Positions 8,551-18,574 of a stretch of 64,000 nt of DNA are shown here, one piece after another; within the stretch, counting starts at the first letter, position 1, and every line of letters begins with the position of its first letter. The position numbers were made by a program, and so were the translations under genes. The notes beneath the pieces were generated by a model. It was not told the DNA's origin. It saw only the letters and a list, made by a program, of their open reading frames with translations, and did not search any database. Origin of the DNA: Hoyosella levis (GTDB lineage: Bacteria; Actinomycetota; Actinomycetes; Mycobacteriales; Mycobacteriaceae); assembly GCF_026008515.1 (NCBI RefSeq), contig NZ_BQYM01000001.1, positions 124,001-188,000 on the forward strand, read 5' to 3'.

Positions 8551-9228
8551 TCAGGCATCGACTCCTGCCTCGTCGAGCGAATCCCCCTCGAGCCGGGCGA
8601 TCGAGCGCGCGGTGTCCTCAGGCTCATCACCCAGGCCGGTGAAGAGGTTCTCGAGCAGCGGCGCGAGGACCTTGGCCACCCCTCCCGGGCTTGATATGTA
8701 GCCGCCGAGCTCGAGCATGGTGTAGCCGTGGATGGCCGCCCACCACTGGGTCGCCACGCGCACAGTGCTCGCGGGCCGGAACCTGCCCGCATCGAGCGCC
8801 CGCTGGACAGCTTCGAGCACGAGCCCGAAGGTCTCGGCCCTGCCGATCCGTAGCTCCTCGGGGGCGTGCCTGCGGTAGGGGCCGAGCGAGGCGGTGCCGA
8901 ACATGATGGCGTAGAGATTGCCGTTGGCCCGGGCGTTGGCGAGGTAGGCGCGCGTCAGTCCAGCGATGTCTGCCACGGGGTCATCGGTGCGGCCCACGCG
9001 CGCCATGGCCTCGGCGAGCCTGGTGAATGCCTCCTCGACGACGGCCTCGACGAGCAGTGCGATCGAGCCGAAGTGGGTGTAGACGGCCATTGTCGATGTG
9101 CCCGCCTCCGCGGCTACGCGCCGGGTGGTCAGTGCCGCCGGTCCCTCCTCCGCGAGGAGCCGAGCGGCGCTGTCGAGCAGCTTCTGGCGCATGTGGTGGC
9201 CATCCCGTGTTCCTGCCATGTCTTCCAT
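8551..9228 (-). CDS. TetR-family regulator
   Basis: A 225-residue regulator. The N-terminal HTH reads LLDSAARLLAEEGPAALTTRRVAAEAGTSTMAVYTHFGS; the remainder is a typical helical TetR C-terminal domain (WHG-type pattern YRRHAPEELRIGRAETFGLVLEAVQRAL). The ATG at 9228 gives a normal N-terminus; the open frame extends to 9279 but would run through the operator palindrome. It is divergent from the DUF2306 membrane-protein gene, with a near-ideal operator between them, so it probably represses both. Confidence 0.88.
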   Translation of the reverse strand: MEDMAGTRDGHHMRQKLLDSAARLLAEEGPAALTTRRVAAEAGTSTMAVYTHFGSIALLVEAVVEEAFTRLAEAMARVGRTDDPVADIAGLTRAYLANARANGNLYAIMFGTASLGPYRRHAPEELRIGRAETFGLVLEAVQRALDAGRFRPASTVRVATQWWAAIHGYTMLELGGYISSPGGVAKVLAPLLENLFTGLGDEPEDTARSIARLEGDSLDEAGVDA

Positions 9229-9242
9229 CCTTGCATCGCACC

Positions 9243-9264
9243 TGGTATAACAGATGTTATACCA
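9243..9264. promoter_or_regulatory. TetR operator between divergent genes
   Basis: Perfect 10-base inverted repeat TGGTATAACA-GA-TGTTATACCA centred between the tetR start (9228) and the membrane-protein start (9282). Its AT-rich arms overlap the likely promoters of both genes. It is one of the cleanest operator candidates in the window. Confidence 0.8.
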
Positions 9265-9281
9265 AGCGTTTAGGAGCAACT

Positions 9282-10451
9282 GTGAGAAAGACCTTCACCG
9301 GCCGGGCAACGTGGCTCGTCCTCGCGATCGTCTGCGTCGTCTATGCCCCCATGGCGATCGAGTACATGTGGACGTTCTTCGGCATGCGCAGCCCCCAGCT
9401 ATGGATCACCTCGTTGTCGCAGGTCGTCGGCGAGGACCGTGCCACCGGCCCCGGATCGGTGGAGCACGAGCAGGCTGCCGTCTACACCGCGAACCGCATT
9501 GCCCTGCTGCTCCACACCACGACCGGCGGACTGGCGATCCTGCTGGCCATCGCGCAGTTCAGCAGCCGCCTCCGCGCCCGCCACCTCGCCCTGCACCGCG
9601 CCACTGGTCGCATTTTCGTCGGGCTCGTGGTGATCAGCATGATCACCTCGATGATCTACCTCGTCCGCGTCGGCCCCGCGGGAACCTTCGACGGGCCGGC
9701 CTTCCACCTGCAGCTCTGGTTCCTCGCGATCGGAACCCTCACGGCCACCATCGCAGCGGTGGTAGCGATCCGGGCACGGCAGCTCTGGATCCACCAGAGC
9801 CTGATGGCCTACGCCTTCGCGCTCTTGCTGAGCGCCCCTCTTCTGCGCGTGCAATACCTGATCTACGGGGCGATGGATCCTAGCTACTCGCAGGAGCTCA
9901 CCAACATGATGGCAGCGATCGTGCTCGGTTTCGCCGTCGTGAGCGGCGCGATCCTGGCATCCCGGCAATTCAGCGCACCCGGCAGGACACCGGCCCCAGG
10001 TATGGGATGGGTGGATGCAGCCGCTTGGGCGTCGACCGTGCTCGGCGTGGGCGTGATCATCGCTCTGCATCACCGGTGGATCGGTGGCGTCACTATCCTG
10101 ACCGTGACGCTGATGGTGAGCTTCGCGGTGTTCCTCGCCGGATTCGTGCTCGCCGAGAACATCGCGGGCAGGGCTGCCGATCAGCGGGCTCTCGCCGACT
10201 GGCGCATCCATCGAAGGGCGCTCACGCTCGCCCCGCCGATGTTCCTCGCCCTATGGCTCGTGTATTCGATTCCGTTCACCACGTTCGAGGCGTTCTATGG
10301 CGCAGCACTGACCGCCCCGCCTGCCGTGCTGACCATCGGGCTGGCCATCGTGCTCGTCAAGCATCGCGTCGTGCGCCGCGCGAGTCAGGGCCGCGCCGGT
10401 TCCGAGTCCTCGGTGGCGGCGGGGGCCCAGCCGGGCCCGCGGAGCAGGTAG
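9282..10451 (+). CDS. DUF2306-containing multi-pass membrane protein
   Basis: A 389-residue integral membrane protein with about ten hydrophobic segments. It carries the DUF2306 pattern of an early LHRATGRIFVGLVV segment with conserved histidines and a second HQSLMAYAFALLLSAPLLR helix. The family function is unknown. The GTG start at 9282 follows TAGGAG. Upstream is the TetR operator, so expression is probably induced by a TetR ligand. The last 67 bases overlap the end of the convergent hydroxylase gene; the overlapping tail is Ala/Gly/Arg-rich and not conserved in character. Confidence 0.8.
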   Translation: MRKTFTGRATWLVLAIVCVVYAPMAIEYMWTFFGMRSPQLWITSLSQVVGEDRATGPGSVEHEQAAVYTANRIALLLHTTTGGLAILLAIAQFSSRLRARHLALHRATGRIFVGLVVISMITSMIYLVRVGPAGTFDGPAFHLQLWFLAIGTLTATIAAVVAIRARQLWIHQSLMAYAFALLLSAPLLRVQYLIYGAMDPSYSQELTNMMAAIVLGFAVVSGAILASRQFSAPGRTPAPGMGWVDAAAWASTVLGVGVIIALHHRWIGGVTILTVTLMVSFAVFLAGFVLAENIAGRAADQRALADWRIHRRALTLAPPMFLALWLVYSIPFTTFEAFYGAALTAPPAVLTIGLAIVLVKHRVVRRASQGRAGSESSVAAGAQPGPRSR

Positions 10452-11239
10452 CCTGCCCGGTCCCGCCATGTCCGAGCGCCGCGGATGTCCCGCCAGATCG
10501 CGACGAACTCGTGGGTGGCCACGCGCAGCGGATTGTGGGTGCTGATGTTCTTGGTCAGCCCGTAGCGCACGCGCTCGCCCTCGGGCTCGAAAGTGCCAAA
10601 AAGCCGGTCCCAGATGATGAGGATGCCGCCGTAGTTCTTGTCGAGGTACTGCGGGTTCGAGCCGTGGTGCACGCGGTGGTGCGACGGGGTGTTGAGCACG
10701 AGCTCGAGAGGAGCGGGAAGCTTCCCCACCCGCTCGGTATGGATGAAGAACTGGTACAGCAGGTTCCAGGACTGCGCGAGCAGGATCATCCACGGGGGGA
10801 ACCCGAGCAGCGCCAGCGGCAGCCAGTACGGCATCGACGAGAACGGTGTCCAGGGCTGGCGCAGGGCGGTGGAGAAGTTGTAGTACTCGCTGGAGTGATG
10901 CACCACGTGGCTGGCCCAGAACACCCGGATGGTGTGGTGGGTGCGGTGGTACCAGTAGTAGAGGAAGTCATCGAGGAAGAACAGCACCACCCAGGTCAGC
11001 GGGTTCGCTGGATCCACCTGCAGCGGGGTGAGCAGGTAGGCGGCGGCGTAGATCGCGACGACGGCGAGCTTCCAGCCGAGGTTGATGACGACGTTGCCGA
11101 GGCCCATGGTGATGCTGGTGCGGGCATCGCGCAGGTCGTAGCCGCGCTGCTCCTCGTCGGGGCGCCAGCGGAACGAGAACGCCTCGATGGCCAGCAGCAG
11201 CACGAAGACCGGTACGGCGTGCAGGATCAGATCGAACAT
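10385..11239 (-). CDS. Sterol desaturase / fatty-acid hydroxylase family protein
   Basis: A 284-residue membrane di-iron protein. Histidine clusters appear in order: YHRTHHTIR (about residue 97), ASHVVHHSSEYYN, and HHRVHHGSN. Together with several hydrophobic helices they define the fatty-acid hydroxylase superfamily (ERG3/ERG25-like). The substrate could be a fatty acid, sterol or carotenoid; nothing nearby decides it. It starts 1 base after the stop of the FadR-type regulator gene, so it is co-transcribed and probably controlled by it. Its 3' end overlaps the convergent DUF2306 gene by 67 bases. Confidence 0.88.
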   Translation of the reverse strand: MFDLILHAVPVFVLLLAIEAFSFRWRPDEEQRGYDLRDARTSITMGLGNVVINLGWKLAVVAIYAAAYLLTPLQVDPANPLTWVVLFFLDDFLYYWYHRTHHTIRVFWASHVVHHSSEYYNFSTALRQPWTPFSSMPYWLPLALLGFPPWMILLAQSWNLLYQFFIHTERVGKLPAPLELVLNTPSHHRVHHGSNPQYLDKNYGGILIIWDRLFGTFEPEGERVRYGLTKNISTHNPLRVATHEFVAIWRDIRGARTWRDRAGYLLRGPGWAPAATEDSEPARP

Positions 11240-11240
11240 C

Positions 11241-11930
11241 TCACGGCTCCAGGATCGGTGCGAGCAGTCGCTCGGTGAGCGCCTTGGCCTGGTCCCCGTC
11301 GCGGTCGGCGATCAGGCGGGCGAGGGCGAGGTGGTTGTCGCGGTCGGCGTACTCCGCGACGAGCGCGGGGATGCGCTCCACCCCGATGGCGGAGATCCCG
11401 CTGACGAGGGTGTTGAGGCCGAGGCGGAACGCGATGTTGTGGGTTCCGTCGATCACGGCCGTCCAGAAGGCGAGGTCGGCGGTGGTGAGCTCGGCGACGG
11501 AGGCCGGTCCTGCCGGGTAGCCGTCCGCGGTGGCGAGCACCTGGGCGAGCTCCTCGTCGGTGGCGGTGGTGGCGCACAGCAAGGCGGCGTCGGCGGCGAC
11601 GGTGGCGCGCAGGGCGAGGATGTCGCGGAGCACCCGGTCGGCGGGCACGGCGCCGCTGGTGGCCAGCGCGTGGAGCACCTCGAGCCCGGCGGTGTGGCGC
11701 CAGTCCTCGATGCGGGTCTTGCCGCCCTGGGCGATGCGCACGAGGCCGACCTGCTGCACGCGCTTGAGCGCTTCGCGGATGGCGTGGCGGTTGACCGCGA
11801 AGGCGACGGCGAGCTCGCGCTCGGAGGGCAGCGCGTCACCTGGCGCGGCGCGGCCGGAGAGGATCTCGTCGACGAGCGTGGCGAACACCGTGTCGGAAAC
11901 GGCGGCGCGGGCGACGGGGGCGATGTCCAT
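11241..11930 (-). CDS. GntR-family regulator, FadR/FCD type
   Basis: A 229-residue regulator with an N-terminal winged helix (GDALPSERELAVAFAVNRHAIREALKRVQQVGLVRI) and an all-helical C-terminal FCD-like domain. FadR-subfamily proteins sense carboxylates or acyl compounds. It heads a two-gene unit with the sterol-desaturase-like gene and has a FadR-type operator just upstream of its start (11967-11981), so autoregulation is likely. Ligand unknown; a fatty-acyl ligand would fit the partner gene. Confidence 0.88.
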   Translation of the reverse strand: MDIAPVARAAVSDTVFATLVDEILSGRAAPGDALPSERELAVAFAVNRHAIREALKRVQQVGLVRIAQGGKTRIEDWRHTAGLEVLHALATSGAVPADRVLRDILALRATVAADAALLCATTATDEELAQVLATADGYPAGPASVAELTTADLAFWTAVIDGTHNIAFRLGLNTLVSGISAIGVERIPALVAEYADRDNHLALARLIADRDGDQAKALTERLLAPILEP

Positions 11931-11966
11931 GAGGTCAAGAATGACCCAGCTATGCCCGACGTGTCA

Positions 11967-11981
11967 ACTGGTTGGACCAGT
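11967..11981 (-). promoter_or_regulatory. FadR-type GntR operator
   Basis: ACTGGT-TGG-ACCAGT is a perfect 6-base inverted repeat with a 3-base spacer, 37 bases upstream of the GntR start. It fits the FadR-subfamily consensus (TNGTNNNACNA) and is close to the E. coli FadR box AACTGGTCNGACCNGTT as I recall it. Confidence 0.7.
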
Positions 11982-12026
11982 CGGGTAGGGCGGCAAGGCG
12001 GAGCAGCGGCCGCTCGCCCCTCGCGA

Positions 12027-12065
12027 GTGGAAACTTTTCCTCGCCACAACGGGAAAAGTTTCCAC
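12027..12065. repeat. Dispersed hairpin repeat, family A copy 3
   Basis: Arms GTGGAAACTTTTCC (12027-12040) and complement (12052-12065), loop of 11. Relative to copies 1 and 2 the arm has AAACTT in place of AAGCTT, with the matching change on the other side, so pairing is kept by compensating substitution. It lies between two divergent genes and so cannot be a simple terminator here. Confidence 0.72.
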
Positions 12066-12193
12066 CAGCAGCGAGGGCGCCAGGCCAGGCCGGATCACAG
12101 CGCGGTGTGCGACGAGCCCCCTCGCTGCAGTGGCAGCCCGCGTCGGCGCGGTAGCGTGCAGGCAGCCCAGGCACGAAGCGAAGGAGCACACCG

Positions 12194-13450
12194 ATGCAAG
12201 GACAATCACGCGAGGGACGCGTCATCACCGGTGGGGCGGTGCAGTTCCCCGGCCCCGATGGTGTGACGCTCGCTGGCCATGTCGATGTGCCGGATGGGCC
12301 CGCGCAGGCGTTCGCGGTGTTCGCGCACGCGTTTACCTTCAGCAAGGACACCGTCGCCCCGTCGCGGATCGCCCGGGCCCTCACCGAATCCGGTATCGCG
12401 GTGCTGCGCTTCGACTTCGCTGGCCTCGGTTCCTCGGAGGGCGAGTTCGCCGATACCAACTTCAGCTCCAACATCGCCGACATCGATGCGGCCGCGAACT
12501 TCCTGCGCGATCACTACGAGGCCCCTTCGATCCTCATCGGCCATTCCCTCGGCGGCGCCGCGGTGCTCGGCGCGGCGCACCGCATTCCCGAGGCGCGGGC
12601 GGTCGTCACGATCGGCGCGCCCGCTGATCCCGCGCACGTCGCGCACCTGTTCGATGAGTCGCGGGAGGAGATCGAGGAGTGCGGGCACGCCACCGTCACC
12701 CTCGCCGGGCGCAAGTTCACGATCCGGCGCGAGTTCCTCCATGACATCGAGTCGCAGCCGCAGCGCGATCGCATCCGTGGCCTCGACGCGGCGCTGCTGA
12801 TCCTGCACTCCCCGATCGATGAGATCGTCGCCATCGACAATGCCCGGCAGCTCTATGACACCGCCCGGCACCCGAAGTCGTTCGTCACCATCGACGGCGC
12901 CAACCACCTGCTCACCGATCGCCGCGATGCCTCCTACGTGGCGTCGATCATCGCGGCCTGGTCGTCGCGCTACACCCGCACCGAGAAGGCGCCCGCGCCC
13001 GCCGAGCCCGATCTCGCCGCTCCAAAGGGAACGGTCACCGTCACCGAGGCCAACGAGGGCACCTACGCGCAGCACATCGCCGCGGGCAAGCATCGGTTGC
13101 GCGCTGATGAGCCCGCGCCGATCGGGGACGACACCGGGCCCAACCCCTATGACCTGCTACTCGCCTCCCTGGGTGCGTGCACGTCGATGACCATCCGCAT
13201 GTATGCCAATCGCAAGAACTGGCCGCTCGACGGCGTGCATGTGTCGCTGCGCCATGCTCGCGTCCACGCCCGGGACTGTGCCGACTCCGAGAAGACATCT
13301 GGCTATGTCGCTCATATCGAGCGGGACATCCGCATCACCGGCGACCTCGACGACGAGCAGCGGGCGCGCCTGATGGAGATCGCGGACCGCTGCCCGGTGC
13401 ACCGCACCCTTCATTCAGAGATCCACGTGACCACGCGCGAGGCCACCTGA
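12194..13450 (+). CDS. Alpha/beta hydrolase - OsmC fusion protein
   Basis: A 418-residue two-domain protein. Residues 1-260 form an alpha/beta hydrolase with nucleophile motif GHSLGGAA (Ser118) and a late [12 protein letters not shown] / GANHLL acid-histidine region. Residues about 275-418 form an OsmC/Ohr-like domain with [16 protein letters not shown] and the second cysteine in DRCPVHRTL; the pair forms the peroxidase centre in OsmC. Such fusions are a known bacterial family with unproven substrate; organic hydroperoxide detoxification is the likely role. AAGGAG precedes the ATG. It ends 18 bases before the convergent lysR gene. Confidence 0.9.
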   Translation: MQGQSREGRVITGGAVQFPGPDGVTLAGHVDVPDGPAQAFAVFAHAFTFSKDTVAPSRIARALTESGIAVLRFDFAGLGSSEGEFADTNFSSNIADIDAAANFLRDHYEAPSILIGHSLGGAAVLGAAHRIPEARAVVTIGAPADPAHVAHLFDESREEIEECGHATVTLAGRKFTIRREFLHDIESQPQRDRIRGLDAALLILHSPIDEIVAIDNARQLYDTARHPKSFVTIDGANHLLTDRRDASYVASIIAAWSSRYTRTEKAPAPAEPDLAAPKGTVTVTEANEGTYAQHIAAGKHRLRADEPAPIGDDTGPNPYDLLLASLGACTSMTIRMYANRKNWPLDGVHVSLRHARVHARDCADSEKTSGYVAHIERDIRITGDLDDEQRARLMEIADRCPVHRTLHSEIHVTTREAT

Positions 13451-13468
13451 TCGCCATTCCGCCTCGGC

Positions 13469-14356
13469 CTAGCCGGGCCGCGCGATGACGAAGTCGTGGA
13501 ACGCCCGCACCGCAGGTGGAAGGGGCGCCTCCGCGCTGCGGACGAGGCCGACGTCTCGGGTCGCGCGGGCACCGGCGAGCGGCACCTGGACGAGCCCTTC
13601 GGGAAGCAGGGGATGCTGCTCGACGGGCATGATGGCCACGCCGAGCCCGGCGGCGACCATTCCCGCGATGGTGAGCAGCTCGGAGGTCTCGAAGGTGATG
13701 CGGGGCCGGAAACCTGCGGTGGCGCAATGCTCCTCGAGGATGCGGCGCATGCCGTAGCCGTGGTGCATGGTGATGAACGGCTCGGCGGACGCCTCGGCGA
13801 GGTCCACGGCCTGGCGGGTGGCGAGCGGGTGGTCATCGGGGACGGCCAGCGCTAGTTGTTGCTCGATGAGCTGGGTCCAGGCGACGCCGGTGGCATGCGG
13901 CCGCGGGGAGACGAGGCCGAGGTCGAGGGTGCCGTCGAGGACCCGATCGGTGATGGTGGAGGCGGCGTCCTGGGCGAGGGTGAACGTGACGCGCGGCTCG
14001 GTGGCGCGGAACTCGCGGATCAACCGCGGGACGAGCCAGGAGCCGAAGGAGTGCAGGAACCCCAGCCGCACGGTGCCCAGCGCGGGGTTGGCGAGGTCGG
14101 CGATGCGGCGTCGTGCGGTGTCGAGCTCGGCACAGGCGCGGCGGGCATGGTCGAGAAGGATGCGCCCCGCGGCAGTGATCTCGAGGTGGTGCCCGCGCCG
14201 ATCGAACAGCGCGGCGCCGAGGTCGACCTCGAGGCGGCGGAGCCTGCGGGAGAGCGTCGGCTGGGCGATGCCGAGCTCGTCTGCCGCGGCGGAGACCTGG
14301 CCGTGCTCGGCGATGGCGATGAACTCGTGAAGCGCGTCACTCGCGCTCGCTGGCAT
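13469..14356 (-). CDS. LysR-family regulator
   Basis: A 295-residue LysR-type regulator. The N-terminal HTH is LHEFIAIAEHGQVSAAADELGIAQPTLSRRLRRLEVDLGAALFDR; the rest is a LysR substrate-binding domain (LGTVRLGFLHSFGSWLVPRLIREF). I chose the ATG at 14356, which has AGGGG five bases upstream; a GTG at 14362 is also possible. It is divergent from an MFS transporter gene, the standard arrangement for a LysR regulator and its target. Confidence 0.88.
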   Translation of the reverse strand: MPASASDALHEFIAIAEHGQVSAAADELGIAQPTLSRRLRRLEVDLGAALFDRRGHHLEITAAGRILLDHARRACAELDTARRRIADLANPALGTVRLGFLHSFGSWLVPRLIREFRATEPRVTFTLAQDAASTITDRVLDGTLDLGLVSPRPHATGVAWTQLIEQQLALAVPDDHPLATRQAVDLAEASAEPFITMHHGYGMRRILEEHCATAGFRPRITFETSELLTIAGMVAAGLGVAIMPVEQHPLLPEGLVQVPLAGARATRDVGLVRSAEAPLPPAVRAFHDFVIARPG

Positions 14357-14385
14357 AAGCACCCCTATCAGCTAGTATGCCGTTG

Positions 14386-14413
14386 ATGCATGCACTGTAG
14401 CGGATTCATGCAT
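14386..14413. promoter_or_regulatory. Inverted repeat in the lysR-MFS promoter region
   Basis: ATGCATG (14386-14392) and CATGCAT (14407-14413) are perfect 7-base arms with centres 21 bases apart, two helical turns. They lie between the divergent lysR and MFS genes. A LysR tetramer site is the simplest reading. Confidence 0.5.
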
Positions 14414-14441
14414 TTTCCTTCACCACCGGTAGCGGTCGACG

Positions 14442-15683
14442 ATGGACCGCATGTCCCCGACGACCACGGCAACCACGACCTCGCCTCGCGCCGTGCCGCA
14501 TGCCGTGGGCTCGCCCGGCTACCGGGCGATCACCGTGGCCCTCTTCATCGCCGGGGTCACCACCTTCGGGTCCATGTACTCCACCCAAGCCGTGCTGCCG
14601 GAGCTTTCCCGCGCGTTCGGGGTGACGCCCGCGACCTCGGCGCTCGCGATGTCGGTGACCACGGGAACGCTCGCGCTCGCGATCATCCCGGCGAGCGCGC
14701 TGTCGTCGAGGTTCGGCCGCACCCGCGTGATGACGATCTCCGCGATCGCCGCGGCGGTGATCGGCCTGCTCGTGCCGCTCTCCCCCACGCTCGGTACTGT
14801 CCTGGTGCTGCGCGCCCTGCAGGGCATCGCCCTCGCCGGAGTGCCCGCGGTGGCGATGGCCTATCTCGCCGAGGAGATCGAGGGCGCCTCCTTGGGCCAG
14901 GCGATGGGCCGCTACATCGCCGGTACCACTGTCGGCGCGTTGCTCGGGCGGATCCTCGCCTCCGGGTTGCTCGACGTCACGACCTGGCGGTGGGCGCTCG
15001 AGGCGACGGCGCTCGTCGCCGCGGGCAGCGCCATCGTGATGATGCGGATGCTGCCGCCCTCGCGCATGTTCGTCGCCCAGCCCGTTTCCCTGCGCGCCAC
15101 CGCCAGCCAGGTATGGGGGCACCTGCGCGATGCGCGGATGCTCGCCTTGTTCGCGGTCAGCTTCCTGCTGATGGGCGCGTTCGTATCGATGTACAACTTC
15201 CTCGGCTACCGGCTTCTCGGCGAGCCGTTCGGTCTCGCCCCTGCCCTCGCGGGCCTGGTGTTCCTGTTCTATCTCTCGGGGACGTTCTCCTCGCCTCGCG
15301 CGGGTCGCCTCGCTGACAGGTGCGGTCGGCGCCGGGTGCTGCTCGCCGCGATCACGCTGATGCTGCTCGGCACCGCGCTCGCATTGCCAACGACGCTGCC
15401 CACGCTGCTCGCCGGGGTGGCGGTGCTGACCACCGGGTTCTTCGCCGCCCATGCGGTCGCCTCGAGCTGGGTGGGCGCGCTCGCCCAGCGCGACCGGGCC
15501 GAGGCATCATCGCTGTACCTCGCGGCTTACTACACCGGCTCCGCGGTTCTCGGTGGCGGCGCGGGCATCATGTTCGACCACGGCGGCTGGGCAGGCCTGG
15601 TGGTTCACGTCGGTGTGTGCGTGACGCTGGCGCTGGTCGTCGTCATGAGCGCGCTTCCGGGCTCGGTCGCTCGTCGTGCGTGA
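14442..15683 (+). CDS. MFS transporter, YnfM/arabinose-efflux-like
   Basis: A 413-residue major facilitator with twelve predicted transmembrane helices. Family features are TQAVLPELSRAFGVTPATSALAMSVTTGTLALAIIPASALSSRFGRTRVM (helices 1-3 with the loop 2-3 motif) and the later RLADRCGRRRVLL. It is an efflux-type carrier of unknown substrate, probably controlled by the divergent LysR protein. The start is uncertain: ATG 14442 or 14451, neither with a strong ribosome site. A hairpin follows the gene. Confidence 0.85.
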   Translation: MDRMSPTTTATTTSPRAVPHAVGSPGYRAITVALFIAGVTTFGSMYSTQAVLPELSRAFGVTPATSALAMSVTTGTLALAIIPASALSSRFGRTRVMTISAIAAAVIGLLVPLSPTLGTVLVLRALQGIALAGVPAVAMAYLAEEIEGASLGQAMGRYIAGTTVGALLGRILASGLLDVTTWRWALEATALVAAGSAIVMMRMLPPSRMFVAQPVSLRATASQVWGHLRDARMLALFAVSFLLMGAFVSMYNFLGYRLLGEPFGLAPALAGLVFLFYLSGTFSSPRAGRLADRCGRRRVLLAAITLMLLGTALALPTTLPTLLAGVAVLTTGFFAAHAVASSWVGALAQRDRAEASSLYLAAYYTGSAVLGGGAGIMFDHGGWAGLVVHVGVCVTLALVVVMSALPGSVARRA

Positions 15684-15720
15684 GCAAGGTGCAACACCGG
15701 CAGGCCACCGCTCCGGGATC

Positions 15721-15782
15721 TGCTAGCGATTGTCACGCGACACGCCGCGACACCCCTGGCTCGGGCGTGACATTGGCTAGCA
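15721..15782. terminator. Bidirectional hairpin between convergent MFS and patatin genes
   Basis: Arms TGCTAGCGATTGTCACGC (15721-15738) and GCGTGACATTGGCTAGCA (15765-15782) pair over 18 positions with two or three mismatches. Located in the 164-base space where the MFS and patatin genes converge, so it can end both transcripts. No T-run, as is common in high-GC actinobacteria. Confidence 0.65.
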
Positions 15783-15847
15783 GCTGCAGGTCCCACTAGG
15801 ACCTCTGCCTCGGGCACGACCTCCACGAGGCCCCCGGGAAGGCTTAG

Positions 15848-16828
15848 CTAGCCCTGGACGGGATCGAGCGCCCGAGCATCATCTCCGAGAACGTCTTCGA
15901 CCTGCTCATCGCCGATCGTGACGGCGGTGCGGAGGAGTTTCTCGTCGCGCTCGCCGGTGCCGACCCTGGGAGCGGTATCGGGTGGCCGGATGACCGCGAG
16001 CCCCGGGCTTGGAACCGCTAGGAGATCCTCGAGATGCTGCGCGCGCTCGGCACGGCCAGTCCAGGCGTGGACCGCGGCGCGGGACTGCCGCGCGAGGTAT
16101 CCGTGCACGGCCAGCAGCTCCATCATCGCGGAGAAGCCGCTATTTCCGGCGATGGCATGTGCGGCGCTGCGAGTACGCAGCACGAGCACGTGCGTGGCGC
16201 CCCAGGCGAGCGCGGTATCGAGCGGCACGGATTCGGCGAGCCCGCCGTCGAGGTACCTGCTTCCGCCGAGGTGCACGGGCGGCCCGGCCACCAGCGGCAG
16301 GGCGCAGCTCGCGCGCAGGGCGGCCCTGATCCCGGCGGGCGTGCGCGTGTGAGGATGCAGGTCCGCGGCAGCGCCGGTGGCCAGCTCGGTCGCCACCGGG
16401 TGCAGCGTGGTGGGGTGCGCGCCGATCGCGGCGAAGTCCATCGGGGCGATCGTCGTGTAGATCGTCTCGACCAGATGCTCGACATCGAAGGCGCGGCCAC
16501 CGGTGAACAAGCGGCGCGGCTCGAGAATGCGATGCACCACGCGGGGCTCCCACCAGGTCCACAGGTGCTCGTTCGCGGTCCCGGCGAGGAACCAGGCGGC
16601 GTTGAGCGCTCCGGCGGAGGTTCCGAACACGGCGTCGAAGGCATTGCTGTAGCCAAGCCGCTCGAGCGCGGCGACCATGCCGCCCGAGTAGGCACCGCGC
16701 GCTCCCCCGCCCTCGATGACCAGCGCGACCTTGTGCTCGTCCGCACGATCGTGGGCGGTGGTGGCGGTCGCACGGCGGCGCTGCAGGATCTCGACGACGC
16801 TGCCCTGCGGGCGGGAGGAGCTGTGCAT
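15848..16828 (-). CDS. Patatin-like phospholipase
   Basis: A 326-residue serine hydrolase with the patatin signature set: oxyanion motif EGGGARGAYSGG (about 39), nucleophile GTSAG (69-73) and catalytic DGG in YLDGGLAESVP. These enzymes cleave acyl groups from phospholipids or other lipids with a Ser-Asp dyad. The ATG at 16828 is preferred; 16837 is also in frame. No signal peptide is seen. Neighbouring genes point away or belong to other functions, so it looks monocistronic. Confidence 0.88.
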   Translation of the reverse strand: MHSSSRPQGSVVEILQRRRATATTAHDRADEHKVALVIEGGGARGAYSGGMVAALERLGYSNAFDAVFGTSAGALNAAWFLAGTANEHLWTWWEPRVVHRILEPRRLFTGGRAFDVEHLVETIYTTIAPMDFAAIGAHPTTLHPVATELATGAAADLHPHTRTPAGIRAALRASCALPLVAGPPVHLGGSRYLDGGLAESVPLDTALAWGATHVLVLRTRSAAHAIAGNSGFSAMMELLAVHGYLARQSRAAVHAWTGRAERAQHLEDLLAVPSPGLAVIRPPDTAPRVGTGERDEKLLRTAVTIGDEQVEDVLGDDARALDPVQG

Positions 16829-16904
16829 GAGACGCACCGTAGCGCCTATCGACCAACCGCGCTGTAACGACGGTTACTACGCTCGTGAACTTTGCGGGCC
16901 CCGC

Positions 16905-18359
<1,455 letters not shown>

Positions 18360-18403
18360 CTACCGCATGCCCGCACCATGAAGGGTGATTGTGCTCCCCT
18401 ACC

Positions 18404-18424
18404 GGGGCCTTGCCGCAAGACCCC
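18404..18424 (-). promoter_or_regulatory. Rifamycin-associated element (RAE)
   Basis: On the minus strand the site reads GGGG-T-CTTG-CGG-CAAG-G-CCCC, an inverted repeat 72-92 bases upstream of the rox start. It matches the known actinobacterial RAE (GGGGCTTGCGGCAAG-type) that precedes rifamycin-inactivating genes and drives rifampin-inducible expression. It differs by about one inserted base from the version I recall. It lies between rox and the divergent gene at 18575, so it could affect both. Confidence 0.82.
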
Positions 18425-18574
18425 CCATGCGCTATATGTTGAAAGGGGCAGGGAACGTCAAGCGTTTCCTGCCATTGCTGTTTCCGGGGAGCATCAGCGC
18501 GCGACGAGGACTACGGTGGGGGTCGTCCACGATCAGCGCGGAGTCCCTGACTCCCTGCATCCCCGAGGAGCGCA

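Noticed and set aside
12027-12065. Repeat A copy 3 as a transcription terminator
   Set aside because: It lies between divergently transcribed genes, so no transcript is expected to end there.
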